Assembly: GCA_024500155.1 (NCBI GenBank)
Contig: CM044867.1
Location: forward strand, 15,042,632 to 15,106,631
Source of the DNA: Chenopodium formosanum
Lineage: Eukaryota; Streptophyta; Magnoliopsida; Caryophyllales; Amaranthaceae
DNA: 64,000 bases
Direction of reading: 5' to 3'
Shown: in pieces, positions 1 to 10,529 of the stretch
How the letters are laid out: every line of letters starts with the position of its first letter
Position numbering within the stretch: the first letter of the stretch is position 1
Program-made: the position numbers and the translations under genes
The notes under the pieces: generated by a model
Database searches by the model: none
What the model saw: the letters and a program-made list of their open reading frames with translations, nothing else
Told to the model about the DNA's origin: nothing

Positions 1-400
1 CTATAATTAATCCTAATAGTTTTAGGAATAATAATTAACATTGGGCCCTCCTCTAGATCATTGGGCCGTATTAAAACAGAACTTCGGGCCCAGTTTAGTA
101 TTTTGGCCATAACTTCCTCAATATTCATCGGAATTGGGCTTATAATATATCGTCGGAAAGGTCTTTTCAAGCCCCATCCAACTACACTATTATTGGACCC
201 TTATCATGGACCAAAATAAACTGAAATGGACGTTTTCAAATAAATAAAGCCATTTTCAAAAACAGAGAGAGAAGAAATTAATTAAAACTAAACCGCGACA
301 CTTGACTTTCGAACCACTTTCACCTAATTCGATTATGTTTCGACGTACAAGGCATTCATCACTGGGTTTGGTTTTGGGGAGACACAAATGGGTGTCTACA
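1..400 (-). mobile_element. LTR fragment of a minus-strand LTR retrotransposon
   Basis: These 400 bases repeat 5598-5997 closely, so they are the U3-side end of the same LTR family. Read on the minus strand the LTR begins TGTAGACACC at position 400 and contains the same conserved blocks as the second copy. The rest of the LTR lies before the window. Base 401 is already Mutator-like TIR sequence and no polypurine tract follows. This must therefore be the outer edge of a 5' LTR or a solo LTR inserted into that TIR, with the interior, if present, to the left. Family membership is clear; lineage (probably Tat-type gypsy) is inferred from the second copy. Confidence 0.8.
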
Positions 401-466
401 GCTACCCATCTAAATCATATTTTTATTTTGCTACCACTAAAAATGACATTGTTTTAATTTCACTAC
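401..466 (+). repeat. Left terminal inverted repeat of Mutator-like element
   Basis: This is the inverted match of 1310-1375. Its outer edge is lost at the LTR boundary at 400/401. Confidence 0.85.
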
Positions 467-1309
467 CTGTAGCCAACGTCTGTTACTGTTGCCGTTTGGG
501 GGCCCACATCAACGACTCTTTTATTAGTTTCCATTATATAAAATAATGCTTCTATACCCAATTGCTCCAACTTTCAATTCTTTCTCAAAGATAACCCACT
601 GAAATCGAATTCTCGCAATTGAAAACAAAATTTGCTGTAGAATTTCACAAAGTAATTTGATTCCGACACGATTCTTAGGTTAGCATTTGTAATTTAGCAT
701 AATAATTATTTTATGCGATTGAATTAGGGTTTATCTTATCTTTAATTAGGGCTTTTAAGTTGGGATTTGTATTATTAAAATTGATGTTGTGGGTTGGTAT
801 ATAATCTGTTTAAGGATGAAATTAATGTCAAATTTGGGTGAATTGCAAGCTATAATATCCATTCATTAGGGGCTCTCCCTCGAAACAGATTGCGAAACTA
901 CCACCATTGTTGGACCACTATAAATAGTTAAAGTTTCGTACCTTCCAATACGTCGTTGTCAGGCAAATCAACAGCTTCCAACAATGGAGATGGCGCTTCC
1001 TAGCAGCTGATTGTCTTCCCCTGCTTCGTTATCCCAGTAAAAACCTTCCACGCACACAAGTTTAAGCTTCAAATTGTAGAAAAGTTGAGATAAAGAGAGT
1101 TGGAGATGGTGACAGAGGAAAGAGAAAGATTCGTGGTAAAAAAAAAAAATTAATCCAACCTTCAATGGAGTTAAAGTTGGGGGTTGATAGTATTCAATGG
1201 AGAGAGAAGATTGGAAGAAGATTAGATTCGAGGAGAGAGAGGAAGATAAGGAAGGTAACTTAACTTTGTGGGGCCCTATAACGGCAAAATTAACAGATTC
1301 CGTCTACTA

Positions 1310-1375
1310 GTAGTGAAATTAAAACAATGTCATTTTTAGTGGTAGCAAAATAAAAATAAAATTTAGATGGGTAGC
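1310..1375 (-). repeat. Right terminal inverted repeat of Mutator-like element
   Basis: This is the inverted match of 401-466. It continues outward to about 1424 through a second GGTAGCAAAAGTGA unit, suggesting internally repeated TIRs. Confidence 0.85.
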
Positions 1376-1460
1376 AAAAGTGACTTAGATGTGTTTTAGC
1401 GGTAGCAAAAGTGAAAATTTCCATAAGAAAATTCAAAACTCAAAAGGAAAAGTTAGAAAC

Positions 1461-1496
1461 TCCGGGTTGCCTCCCGGGAAGCGCTTGCTTAAGGTC
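1461..1496 (-). other. Conserved post-coding hairpin motif, Athila-type
   Basis: Just after the minus-strand coding region comes a block related to 26626-26661 and 44226-44258. It contains a short hairpin: CCGGG (1462-1466), six-base loop, CCCGG (1473-1477). In the complete element it sits directly after integrase; here it sits directly after a gag-protease frame, marking where the rest of pol is missing. Confidence 0.65.
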
Positions 1497-1516
1497 CTAA
1501 GCTCGACCCTTCCTCC

Positions 1517-2329
1517 AAATCATGGAGGGTCAAAGAACACTACCTTCTTCAAGGTAGTTGATAGAGAAAAATTTTCTTCAATTTTGAGCAACTTCTCATC
1601 GTTGCTTAATGAAACCTTCACAAAATTCTTTTCAAATTCTTCCTTCTCTTTTCTCAACTTCTTTCTTTTTCTTGCTTTCTTCGAGTAACGGGCTTTTTTC
1701 TTCGGCTTGACTTCAACATCTTTAATCATGGAAGCTTTCTCTTCATCTTGAGAATTAAGCTTGAACCAATTTGGAATCTCAATTTCTTTCTCATCCCTTG
1801 GCATTTGAATTACAAATTCTTCTTCACTAACGTCATCAAGACTTGCACAAACATCATCAACAATCTCAAAAACATCGTTAGTAGAAGAATAAATCATGCA
1901 CACATCATCAATGGAACGAGAAAGATTAATACATGCTATATCTTGCACACAAGATAAGGACTCATGCATTGGCTTCAACTTAAAACTCTCTTCCAATTTT
2001 CCACATCTCAAAGTGATTTGGCCTCCCTTCACATCTATTAAGGCTCCCGAGGTGGCTAAGAAAGGTCTCCCTAGAATTATTTTAATGCTCATCCTCCTCA
2101 ATCTCCAAAACAACAAAATCCACGGGAAAGACAAACTCTCTAATCTTTAAAGGGACATCATCAATTTTTCCCTTAGGAAGCTTAATAGAGCGATCGGCCA
2201 ATTGAAGTGTTATATTAGATGGTTGAAGCTCACCTAGATCAAGCCTTTTGAAAACCGAAAAGGGCATAATACTCACACTAGCCCCTAGATCACACAAAGC
2301 ATTCTCAAAAACCATTTTCTTGATTTGAC
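1517..2329 (-). pseudogene. Athila-type aspartic protease with lysine-rich tail, frameshifted
   Basis: The minus strand encodes a retroviral-type protease matching the one at 12890-13160. The catalytic region reads LCDLGASVS (the D-L-G-A form of gypsy Athila/Tat proteases), then a conserved LQLADRS block and the ILGRPFLATSGA block. A frameshift near 2090-2110 separates the two halves. After the protease the frame does not enter reverse transcriptase. It runs through about 150 codons of acidic then strongly lysine/arginine-rich sequence and stops at 1520, followed at once by the noncoding motif that normally follows integrase. The gene therefore belongs to a gag-protease-only derivative that must obtain RT and integrase in trans. 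It is inactive now because of frameshifts. Confidence 0.75.
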
Positions 2330-4091
2330 AAGGGATTGAAAAATTCCCCGGATCTTCTATTTTCTCCGGAAGCTCACCATGGATAAGAGTACCCTAAAAC
2401 ACTTCCCTCCTTCCACCGAACTACCCTCATAAAAATCTTCCTTCTCCTCTAGTATCTCCTTAAGGAACTTGGAGTACTTAGGCATATCAGGAATTGGCTC
2501 GGTAGAGGGTGTGGAATCATGGACTTCCTTAAGAACTTCAAGGAACTTCCCAAATTGCTCATCCATTTTGAATCTCAAATATTTTTGAGGATATGGTAGA
2601 TCGGGAAATCTCTCTACCTCAGTCATCTTTTCAACAACATATTCTTCTTTTTCCTCAACCTCACAATAAATTTCCTTGGACTCAACCCTCTCCACTTCAT
2701 TCTCCATAGCACCACTCTCATTTCTTTCCTCTTTTGAACAAAAACTCCCTCATTAAAGTCATTTCCACCACTTGTGGCAATAGAGTACATAGGTTTCTTT
2801 GGTTCAGCACCTTGGGAAGGCAAAGATGAAGGACTAGCATAATCCTTAATAGTGCTTGTTAATTGGGTAATTTGAGTCTCAAGCATTTTATTGTGGGTCA
2901 TCATCTCATTGAATTTCTTATTACTAACCGCCATATAGGTGTTAATGATCTTAGTTTGATTATCAATCAATTCCTCCAAAGTAGTCCAAGGAGAAGAAGG
3001 TTGTGAATAGGAATTTTCACCATGAGTCTTTGGAACAAATTCGGGTGGGGGACCTCTTTGAGCATTGTTTTGAAAATTTCCCCTTCCTTGATTGTTCCAA
3101 TTACCCCTATTTTGATTTGAACCATAACCTTGATTATGGTTACCACCACCATGATTATGGTTACCATTACCTTGGTTATGATTTCCATAACCTTGGTTTT
3201 GATTACCATAGCCTTGGTTTTGATTACCATAATTTTGGCTTTGATTTTAGCCACTATAACCTTGGTTATGGTTACCACGAGAACCTTGATTCCCTTGGTT
3301 CCTATAAACACCACCATGATTATAGTTGTTAAAATTGCCTTGGTTTTGGTAATTCCTATTCCATTGGCCTCTTTGATTATCAAACCTTTGAACATTATTG
3401 TTTGACACAAAATTAACATGTTCACACTCATTGTTGTCAAACTCATCAACACATTCATTGTTGCAATTGCTAGAATCATGGTCATATGATCCACATACAT
3501 CACACTAAAAAACATCCCATAGGCATATTATGTGAAGTAGAAGGAGTTTGAGAGTTAGAAGAAGTACCTCTCCCCATAATTTGAGAGGGAAGATTTGGAG
3601 CTTGGGAAGAGGAAGAAACACTCTCCAACTTGGCCTTGATCGCCGTCATCTCCTTTCCCATGTTTGTCATTTGAGAGGAAAGATTGTTCATGGAATTGAG
3701 ATGGTCCACCGAGTACAACGAAGATTTCTTGCTTGAAGAATCTCTTTCTCCATCTTACCAATCTCTATAGTAAGTCACCACAACCTCTATTATGTCCACA
3801 ACTTCTTGTTCGGTTTTGTTCATGATTGGACCACCAGCCCCTCCATCAAGACATGCCTTGCCTTGAGGACTCAAACCACCATAGAAGATTTGGATCAATT
3901 GATATGTTGTAATTCCGTGGTGAGGATATTCTCTTTGGTACTCCTTGAATCTCTCCCATGCCTCATAAAGACTTTTATTTGCCTTTTGCTTGAATCCCTG
4001 AATTAAAGCCCTTGCCTCCGCCGTTTTCTTTTTAGGATAGAAACGGGACAAGAAAGCTTTAGTGACATTGTATGGAATATTTCAAGCATCA
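2330..4091 (-). pseudogene. Athila-type gag fragment, multiply frameshifted
   Basis: The minus strand carries the C-terminal two thirds of a gag closely related to 10669-12240. It has the capsid block starting VTKAFLSRFYP (about 4070-3770), a serine-rich linker, degenerate asparagine/glycine-rich repeats (about 3450-3050) and the coiled-coil segment (2979-2850) that leads to protease. The reading frame breaks at several points (near 3755, 3500, 2979 and 2700) and the repeat region has an in-frame stop. The N-terminal third is absent because the LTR at 4092 begins inside the capsid sequence. The large plus-strand frames here are mirror images of the N/G-rich repeats and are not genes. Confidence 0.8.
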
Positions 4092-4741
4092 TGATAACCC
4101 CAAACTTGAACCCCACTGTGATCATACACTAAAGTACGGTGGCGTTCCAAAGGGAAAGACAAAGAGCAAAAAGAGTCGCCAACAAGTTTTAGGAACTTGT
4201 AAACCCAAAAGACAATTTAAAAGGACCATCAACTACTCCATAAGGTCTTGAACCAAACAGGGTCCGGGGATGAGGGTACAGATCCAATCTACAAAAGAAA
4301 GGACCCGCCCTATAAAATAGGCCTCTACTTTGTTTTGCTCGTATTCATGAGCGCTTTTCGAATAACATACAAACATTATATTAAACCTACCCTGTTTATC
4401 TATGTTGGTTGAATATTAATGCACAAATAAGACTATTATTGGCGATCACTTGAGTTAAAATCACATTAGCCTAAACCAAAATAATAATTATCTTATTAAA
4501 CGTGATTCCAAGTACAAATTCGCTTTAACAATCATAAAAGGTGTGATCAAGCAATAACAATATATAATCAAGCAATATAATAATAAAGCAATAATAATAA
4601 CAATGATAATGGCATGATAAGGCATAATAAAGCTTAACAACGATAGCAAGATCCTAGGCATGATACTAACAAGATTAATAATAAATCCTAGCATGTCACT
4701 AAACAATAAAGATCAAAGATTTAAACCTAACATGTTACTAA

Positions 4742-4860
4742 CATGATATTAGAAAGAGTAAAAGCACCCTAAACATGATACTAGAAAGCATTAAAAACAT
4801 CCTATCATGATACTAGAAAGCATTAAAAGCATCCTAACATGATACTAGGAATTATAAACA
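4742..4860 (+). repeat. 32-bp tandem repeat array within the LTR
   Basis: Units begin at 4742, 4774, 4806 and 4838, each starting CATGATA and carrying an AGAAAG or AGGAAT block, so the period is exactly 32 bp. Weaker related units (GCATGATACTA, GCATGTCACTA) precede at about 4656 and 4692. There are no spacers. Confidence 0.85.
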
Positions 4861-5245
4861 TGCTTTCTACATTGTGAAAGAAATAGGGAGTAAGCTAATA
4901 TACTTACTTTGAAGCCTCGTACCTCTTTCTAATAACAAAATACACAAGTTAGTAAACTTCAATGAGAATAAATAAAGAATAATTAAAGAATTAAATTAAA
5001 ATCAAATTAAATAAAATTTAGACTAGTTTTGGACCAAACCCTCAGAAATATCGAACCTTGCACGTCTAGGGCGAAGGCAACTTCGAACTTGGTTAGATGA
5101 CTCTAAGTCTAATGTATGCGGAATATTGTATGTAAAAACTAGCTTAGAAAAAGAGAGAAAGAAAGCATATATTGCTCAAGAGAGAAAAGAGAGAATTGAA
5201 TGAGAATTGATGATGATTGATGATTCTGAAAACAGTAGCTCGGAC

Positions 5246-5256
5246 GCTATTTATAA
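5246..5256 (-). promoter_or_regulatory. Putative LTR TATA box
   Basis: The minus strand reads TATAAATAG, the same as the Athila-like LTR TATA box at 9572. It lies about 55 bases downstream, in minus orientation, of the CTGTCG-rich block. Confidence 0.6.
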
Positions 5257-5308
5257 TGAAAATAATCCGGAAAATCATAGAATTCGATAAGGAATAAAAC
5301 TCAACGCT

Positions 5309-5405
5309 GTCGCCAGGAATTAACTCTGTCGCGACGCGACAATGTCTGTCGCAAGACGACAGGGTCTACGCGCGGCGACAGACTTGTCGTTTGGCGACAG
5401 CCTGT
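5309..5405. repeat. CTGTCG/CGACAG-rich block in the LTR, copy 1
   Basis: CTGTCG and its complement CGACAG occur about ten times in under 100 bp, in a GC-rich island inside an AT-rich LTR. The block aligns in direct orientation with 6887-6990, apart from about 20 bp missing from the second copy. Confidence 0.8.
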
Positions 5406-5997
5406 ATTAGCGCGTGTTTCTTCACGCGGAATCCGATCTTTAATCAACTTGATGTACGGAATCCGTACAGAAGATAAAATACGTATTTTTAAGATAACAA
5501 AACAATTTTATTCCAAATAAAAATCTTTAAAAGATAATTAATTATTAAACCTATCAATGTTAGAATTAAAAGGAACTTTCTAGAAACTTCTAGAAAACTA
5601 TAATTAATCCTAATAAATTTAGGAATAATAATTAATATTGGGCCCTCCTCTAGATCATTGGGCCGTATTAAAATAAATAACCGGGCCCAGTTTAGTATTT
5701 TTGCCATAACTTCCTCATTATTCATCGGAATTGGGCTTATAATATATCGTTGGAAACGTCTCTTCGAGCCCCATGCATCTATACCATTATTGGACCCTAA
5801 TTATGGACCAAAATAAACCGAAATGGACATTTTCAAATAAATAAAGTCATTTTCAAAAACAGAGAGAGAAGAATTCAATTAAAACTAAACCGCAACATTT
5901 GGCTTTCGAATCACTTTCACCTAATTCGATAATAACACAACGCACAAGGCATTCATCATTGGGTCTGGTTTTGGGGAGACACAATTGGGTGTCTACA

Positions 5998-6057
5998 GAA
6001 GCCCCCACTTTGACTGAGTTTGAAGAAACTTGTGTTTCGAAAAACGAAAGTCAAAGT
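5998..6057 (-). promoter_or_regulatory. Polypurine tract with flanking 9-bp stem
   Basis: On the minus strand a tract AAAGTGGGGGCTTC abuts the LTR start, as expected for a plus-strand primer. The 9-base word AGTCAAAGT that enters the G-run (plus 6007-6015 as its complement) has an exact complement at 6049-6057. This forms a 9-bp stem around a 33-base loop, which itself contains a small TTTCG/CGAAA hairpin. Confidence 0.75.
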
Positions 6058-6129
6058 ATCGATAGGGACGGAGAATGATTCAAAATGTTCTGCAATTCCA
6101 AATCATTCTTATAACGCCGATACCTACAA

Positions 6130-6560
6130 AACTAATCATTAGTTAAACAGATAAAAGAGTTAATAAACGCGTATCTTGCACCGTCGAGCACACGTCTCTG
6201 AAAGTAACCATTTTGTTGTTGCATTTGTTGTTTGTGACAACCTCCACTGTGCCTCGTGAACGCCATCGTTGAAGATAACCATATGTCGTTGCCTTCAATA
6301 TTCTTGGTGACAATCCTCCACAGTATTTCGGGAACATCATCGATAATAACCATATGTCTTCATCTCCTGGGTGTGGCCATACGTCGCCACAGCAGTATGT
6401 CGCCGCTATAGACAATCTCTTCTTTACCTTGAGGGACCGCCGAAGGTGGCCTTGCTTCGCCATCTCCATCATTTGTGACACTACCTCGTCACGACCGTAC
6501 TTCGCCGCTAAACAATTCCCCTTTATGTTGAGACATTGCCAAAGAATCACTTTACCTATT
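6130..6560. repeat. 3' noncoding region of minus-strand element, degenerate repeats
   Basis: The words ATAACCATATGTC and GTCGCC recur at roughly 60-bp spacing (about 6280 and 6345), suggesting decayed tandem units. Frames on both strands here are short and unlike known proteins. I see no gene. Confidence 0.5.
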
Positions 6561-6600
6561 GACCCTTAATACTATTATTCATCATTGCTTTTATATTTGT

Positions 6601-6731
6601 GCCAGTACTTTGGTGCTTTTGCCTTTGTGAACCATTACTTTGGTGCGTTTACTGAACCAATATTTCGGTGCCTTATTTGTTGAACCATTATTTCGGTGCC
6701 TTATTACGAGCCAATACGTAGGCGCTTTAAG
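6601..6731 (+). repeat. Degenerate 25-30 bp tandem repeat, five units
   Basis: Units start at about 6601, 6631, 6656, 6684 and 6710. Each has the pattern ACCATTA...TTTCGGTGCC with variation. Confidence 0.75.
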
Positions 6732-6886
6732 CTAAAGTGAGACGATCTTTCATCAAGTCGATCACTCAGTGCATTTTGATTAGGCTGACTAAATCATGTC
6801 AATTGCTTAAAGGGGCTAACTGGCGTACCAAGGAACCCAAATTACTAAAATGGACCCATAAAACCATAAGGAAAAGCCCAGCACTC

Positions 6887-6990
6887 TGTCACCGCTCCAG
6901 CGCTGACCAGAAGTGCCTGTCGCGAGGTTTAGGTTCTGTCGCCGCGCGACAGAGTCTGTCGCCTCTCGACAATTCTGTCGTTTGGCAATA
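6887..6990 (+). promoter_or_regulatory. CTGTCG/CGACAG-rich block, copy 2, upstream of the PMD gene
   Basis: This is a direct-orientation relative of 5309-5405, including the shared words CTGTCGC, CGCGCGAC-type cores and TGTCGTTTGGC. It lies about 640 bp before the PMD start codon, followed by a pyrimidine-rich stretch that could be the 5' untranslated leader. A role as a promoter element is inference. Confidence 0.55.
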
Positions 6991-7626
6991 GAATCGGGGT
7001 TTTAAACCCGTCTTCTTCTTCTTTCTTATTTCGCTGCTCTGCTTCATACAATTCGCGAAAACTTCAATCTACTCGTTCTTGCTCATTTCTCAACCAAATT
7101 CGCTCAAACTTGTTGCAAATCGAAGCTTTTCTCATCTAATTTCCGGATCTATGTAAGTTTTGCTCAAACTCTACTCGTTTTTTATGAATTTCGCGTTCTT
7201 GTTTGCGTTTTTTCCGAAAATTCGAAACTCATTTTGCTTAATTTGCTTTGCTCGTTGAATATTATGCCTTGAATTTGTTTAATTATGCTTGTACATTACT
7301 TTAGGAGTATTTTGAGACTTGTTTGGCTCAATTTGGTGAAGAAATAAACAATTCACCATTGTAGGACCTCTTAAGGTCGTGAAGAACAATGTGGGTCGTT
7401 CTTGGCATTTTGACTGCTTTTACTTGTACAATTTGTCACAAATATTCATCATATGTTTGCAAGAAATTGTTTATTTACTCAAAGAACATTTCCATGCTTG
7501 TTTGAGATTTTTGCTCTGTTTTAGTACTACGTATTCTGTTTTTTTTTTTTAACATAGTATCATGCGGCTTAGGTGAACTTTAGATACTGTAGAAACTTAA
7601 GTTTAATTACTTTTACGTACTTTAGC

Positions 7627-9183
7627 ATGGCTAGACGACGTGGTTCCAGTTCTCGGTCGAGGGACACACGTCGAGAGGATGAGCCCACCAGTGAGGGCGA
7701 GGACGTGCCTTCTACTTCCGGGCTGGGTGTCATGCCTGATTGGGATGAGCGCACTCTATTTCACGCGCCGGTTCATCATCTGTCGGAGAGAATCCGACGA
7801 GGTCTAGCGAGTGGGAGGACCCGTAGTCATGGCTCGGGTAATTCCACCATCATCTCTCTGTACGACAACTTCATCTGCCGCGATGAGGGGCTTCGTCGTC
7901 TTTGGGAGTCATGTGGGTTGACTCCTCTACTGCAGGCTACTCGGGCCATGTTTTCATACGATGGCGGTAACCTCGTCGTTCGGGCTTTGGTGGGGTTCTT
8001 TTAGGACACCACCAACACTTTTCACTATCCCTGGGGTGAGATGACAGTCACTCCAGCTGACTTTAGTCTCATCACGGGGCTAGAGTTCCAGTCTACTTCG
8101 CTACCTTTCGATGCTGGCGTTACTGTTTACTCGCCGAAGGTTTTGGAGTTATTAGAGCCGATCGTTATTCGGGCCCAGGATGAGGCTCAGTCGGGACAGC
8201 TGAGTTACCGATGTATCCGTCGCATCTTTGTGCTGATTCTGCTATCAGGGACAGTAGAGTACTTCTATACTACCTGTCCACCGTTCGCGACCTCCAGTTG
8301 GTCGGGACATATGAATGGGCCAGCATGGCCTACGTTGATTTTTTACTGGGCTTGCGGGGTTCCTGTCGTCACAAGGCCTTGTCTGGGGAGATTGCCCTTT
8401 CCTGTTTCTGGAGGGTTGTAGAGGTACATCTTCCTTTCCCTATTTAGATTTTAACTCTAGGTTTTAGGAACACAATTTTTAATGATTTCCGTTTTCTGTA
8501 TAAATTTGGTTCTACGAGTACTTCTCTTCTCTTGCGCCTGCGAGGCCTTCTCCTCGGGTGCTCCCCATTGCTGCTAGTTGGGGAGGCCGCAGAGGTCCGC
8601 CGGAGGTGCTACGCCTTCGAGAGATGATCCTCACGGTGGGTTTTTCTTTAATTCTTACTTTCTATTTTATCACCTTTTAGCGTTAGTATCTTACTTAGTG
8701 ATGTTTCAGGAGCCTAGCCCGCTCCTCCACCTCGGCATATGTTCCACGATGCCTTGCAGTGGGATCGTGCTGGTGGGCCTTCGCGAGGTACTCCCTGGAG
8801 GTCCTACGTTCTCCTCAAGCAGAGCTATGAGGAGGACCTGCTACCATTGCTAGCGCTGGCTCCTGTCCCTTCAGAGGAGGTAGCGGTATGCTTTTATTCG
8901 TTTAGTTTATCTTTCTTAGGTAGCCCCCAAGTATCTTTCTAACTTTTACTTTTAGCAGGTTGGTCCTAGGGAGTTCATCCCTCCGAGGATGTCTATACGG
9001 TACCAGGGTATGTATGGACCGATCAAGGAGCTTATTCCGCCTGCTCCAGAGGGAGAGCAGTTTGTGGAGCAGTCTATTCCTCGTCACCAGACTCGACTAA
9101 GTAGTTTGGCTATTTTATACCATCCTTATGTTGGCTTTATAATTGCTATTGACTTTGGTTATTTTGGTAGTTCTCTCGTGAGG
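7627..9183 (+). pseudogene. Plant mobile domain (PMD) gene, 5' exons, split by Athila-like insertion
   Basis: The ATG at 7627 opens an arginine/serine-rich N-terminus followed by a plant mobile domain: a conserved WGEMTVTPADFSLITGLEF stretch at 8035-8095 and VGTYEWASMAYVDFLLGL at 8303-8356. PMD proteins include the Arabidopsis MAIN/MAIL1 silencing factors and many transposon-borne relatives. Predicted exons are 7627-8423, 8519-8635, about 8711-8886, 8959-9100 and the start of a fifth at 9171, with GT/AG borders. Damage includes an in-frame TAG at 8002 where the family normally has a residue before DTTN, a frameshift near 8265 and phase problems at later exons. The gene runs antisense to the LTR element containing it. 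Extra antisense ORFs are known in Tat-lineage gypsy elements, which fits this layout. Confidence 0.75.
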
Positions 9184-9299
9184 TGATGAGTGTCATTTAT
9201 GGCAAAGGATACAATTCGGGACCTCAAGGATCAAGCAAGGAAGAAGCATTAGGCTAGAGAGGGCTTAGAGAGGCCTTGGAGAGGCCTCGGAGAGGTCTC

Positions 9300-9560
9300 T
9301 AAGGCATTGCTGCTGGCCGCGGGCGCGGGTCATCAAGCCGCGGGCGCGGGTCTTTTGGAGAGGAACTGCCAAAAAATTGGCAGGAACTCCACTCAAAGAG
9401 ACCGCGTCCCCCTGATCTGCCTTTGGGAGCAGGGGATTTATCCGCGGGCGCGGATCTTCTACCCGCGGGCGCGGGTTCTGCCCAGATGGCCGCGGAGGGT
9501 TCCGTACCCATTTTCCCGCGGGCGCAGGTTTAGCGGGAGAGACCGCGGGAGCTGCCGATT
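9300..9560 (+). repeat. GC-rich block upstream of the LTR TATA box
   Basis: Words of the type CCGCGGGCGCGGG recur six or more times (9317, 9340, 9440, 9463, 9515 region). The flanking LTR is AT-rich. The intact 3' copy is at 32405-32740. Long frames through it reflect composition, not coding. Confidence 0.8.
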
Positions 9561-9571
9561 TCTTCTTTGTT

Positions 9572-9579
9572 TATAAATA
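9572..9579 (+). promoter_or_regulatory. LTR TATA box
   Basis: TATAAATA lies just after the GC-rich block, and the same sequence is at 32756-32763 in the 3' LTR. Transcription probably starts about 30 bp downstream. Confidence 0.75.
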
Positions 9580-10529
9580 GAGTTGTATTTCCTTTTTAAA
9601 GAAAATTTTTTTTACATAATATTCATTAGCTTAATTTTAGAGAGAGAAGTTAGAGAGAAGATAGAGAGAATTTGTTAGCTTTGGATTTGTAACTCAACAT
9701 TTGATCAATCAAGTTTGGATTTCTTCATCAATTTTAGTGAGATCTTCTTCTTTCCTTAATCTTTACTTACTTGTTAATTGTTTCTTTGCTTGATGTTTGT
9801 TTTTTCTTGGAATTTAGTTGTGATAATATTGAATACTTTGATTTCTATTGGATTTTGATTTAGAATGATGATCAATGCAATTTCTAGTTATTTGTTCTTG
9901 AATTTCATCATGATTAGTGAGTAATTTAGTTGCTAGGGAAGGGGGGAAGCATGTTTGATTGATGGAAATGCTAGTTGAAGCTCTTGATTGGTTGATTTGT
10001 TGCAATTAATTTGGTTGACATAGTTTTGCATGAGATTGATTAGACTAGGATTGATCACCCTATAAGATTAATCTAGATTGCATTACAACTCTTAATGACA
10101 TGACCAATTGATTTAAAAGTTGCTTTAATTGATTGAGTTTGTTTATGATTCTTCTTGGTTTGCCTTTCATAGTGACCACTAGATTGGCCTATAGGAGATA
10201 GTATTTGAACTCTCTTGATTGCTACTATCGTTTGTCCATTGCAAACATTTGAACTAATTGAATGAGTTTTAATCTAGCATTATCATTGGTTTTGCATGTG
10301 GAACCCATCTCCCTAGTGTTTAGACTTTTGATCTAGTTCATTTAGTACCAACCGATATCTCATTCTCATCTCCGAGGTAGCTTGACTTAGACTTAGGTTT
10401 TCATCATTGCATTCCCTTGGGATCGACCCTTAACTTACCCTATATTCATATAAGGTTGGTTAGGTGTTTACAAATTTAGTTTGGCTAGGGGAAAGGGTAG
10501 GAACGACATGCATTTTCCCCTTGTCAAAA

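Larger units (their letters stand above)
401..1424. mobile_element. Non-autonomous Mutator-like TIR element, left end invaded by an LTR
   Basis: Two 66-bp arms, 401-466 and 1310-1375, are inverted copies with about two mismatches. The similarity continues imperfectly inward for about 40 bp on each side. Long TIRs of about 100 bp with no transposase inside are typical of non-autonomous Mutator-like elements. On the right the TIR-like sequence runs on to about 1424, where a GGTAGCAAAAGTGA motif occurs for the second time. The left arm stops abruptly at 401, where an LTR begins, so its outer part was displaced. No 9-bp target duplication can be checked because the left end is lost. The interior (about 510-1265) shows no recognisable gene; a 65-codon minus-strand frame at 968-1165 is probably chance. 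Confidence 0.75.
4092..5997 (-). mobile_element. 3' LTR of minus-strand LTR retrotransposon (probably Tat lineage)
   Basis: On the minus strand the LTR runs from TGTAGACACC (5997) to GGGGTTATCA (4092), about 1.9 kb with TG...CA ends. Orientation is fixed by a G-rich polypurine tract just outside 5997 and a TATA box (TATAAATAG at 5256-5246) readable on the minus strand. It interrupts a minus-strand gag at 4091; the five flanking bases are CATCA. No matching LTR is found to the right, so the element is truncated beyond the PMD gene. Its interior starts at 5998. The last 400 bp repeat at 1-400. Confidence 0.8.
9184..10526 (+). mobile_element. 5' LTR of Athila-like element
   Basis: It runs from TGATGAGTG to CCCTTGTCA, 1343 bp against 1625 bp for the 3' LTR. 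Three gaps explain the difference: about 210 bp lost after 9204, about 70 bp lost near 9390 and about 20 bp lost near 9470. Each is bounded by a few bases of repeated sequence. The first deletion removes half of the hairpin at the LTR start. Confidence 0.93.

Noticed and set aside
3003..3515. Long plus- and minus-strand frames rich in I/V/T or H/Y/G
   Set aside because: They are antisense or shifted readings of the N/G-rich gag repeats. The same kind of frames appear opposite the intact gag at 11744-12220.
4742..4860. CRISPR-like regular 32-bp repeats
   Set aside because: Units are contiguous with no unique spacers, inside an LTR of a plant genome. This is an ordinary tandem repeat.
1..5997. 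The LTR copies at 1-400 and 4092-5997 as the two ends of one 5.6 kb element
   Set aside because: Both have the same orientation, but the polypurine tract lies to the right of 5997 and no primer site lies left of 4092. The 1-400 LTR abuts Mutator TIR sequence. They belong to two insertions.
9299..9576. Programmed coding use of the LTR GC block in the Athila-like element
   Set aside because: The three-phase openness comes from GC-rich repeats, and the 3' LTR copy has a different frame structure.
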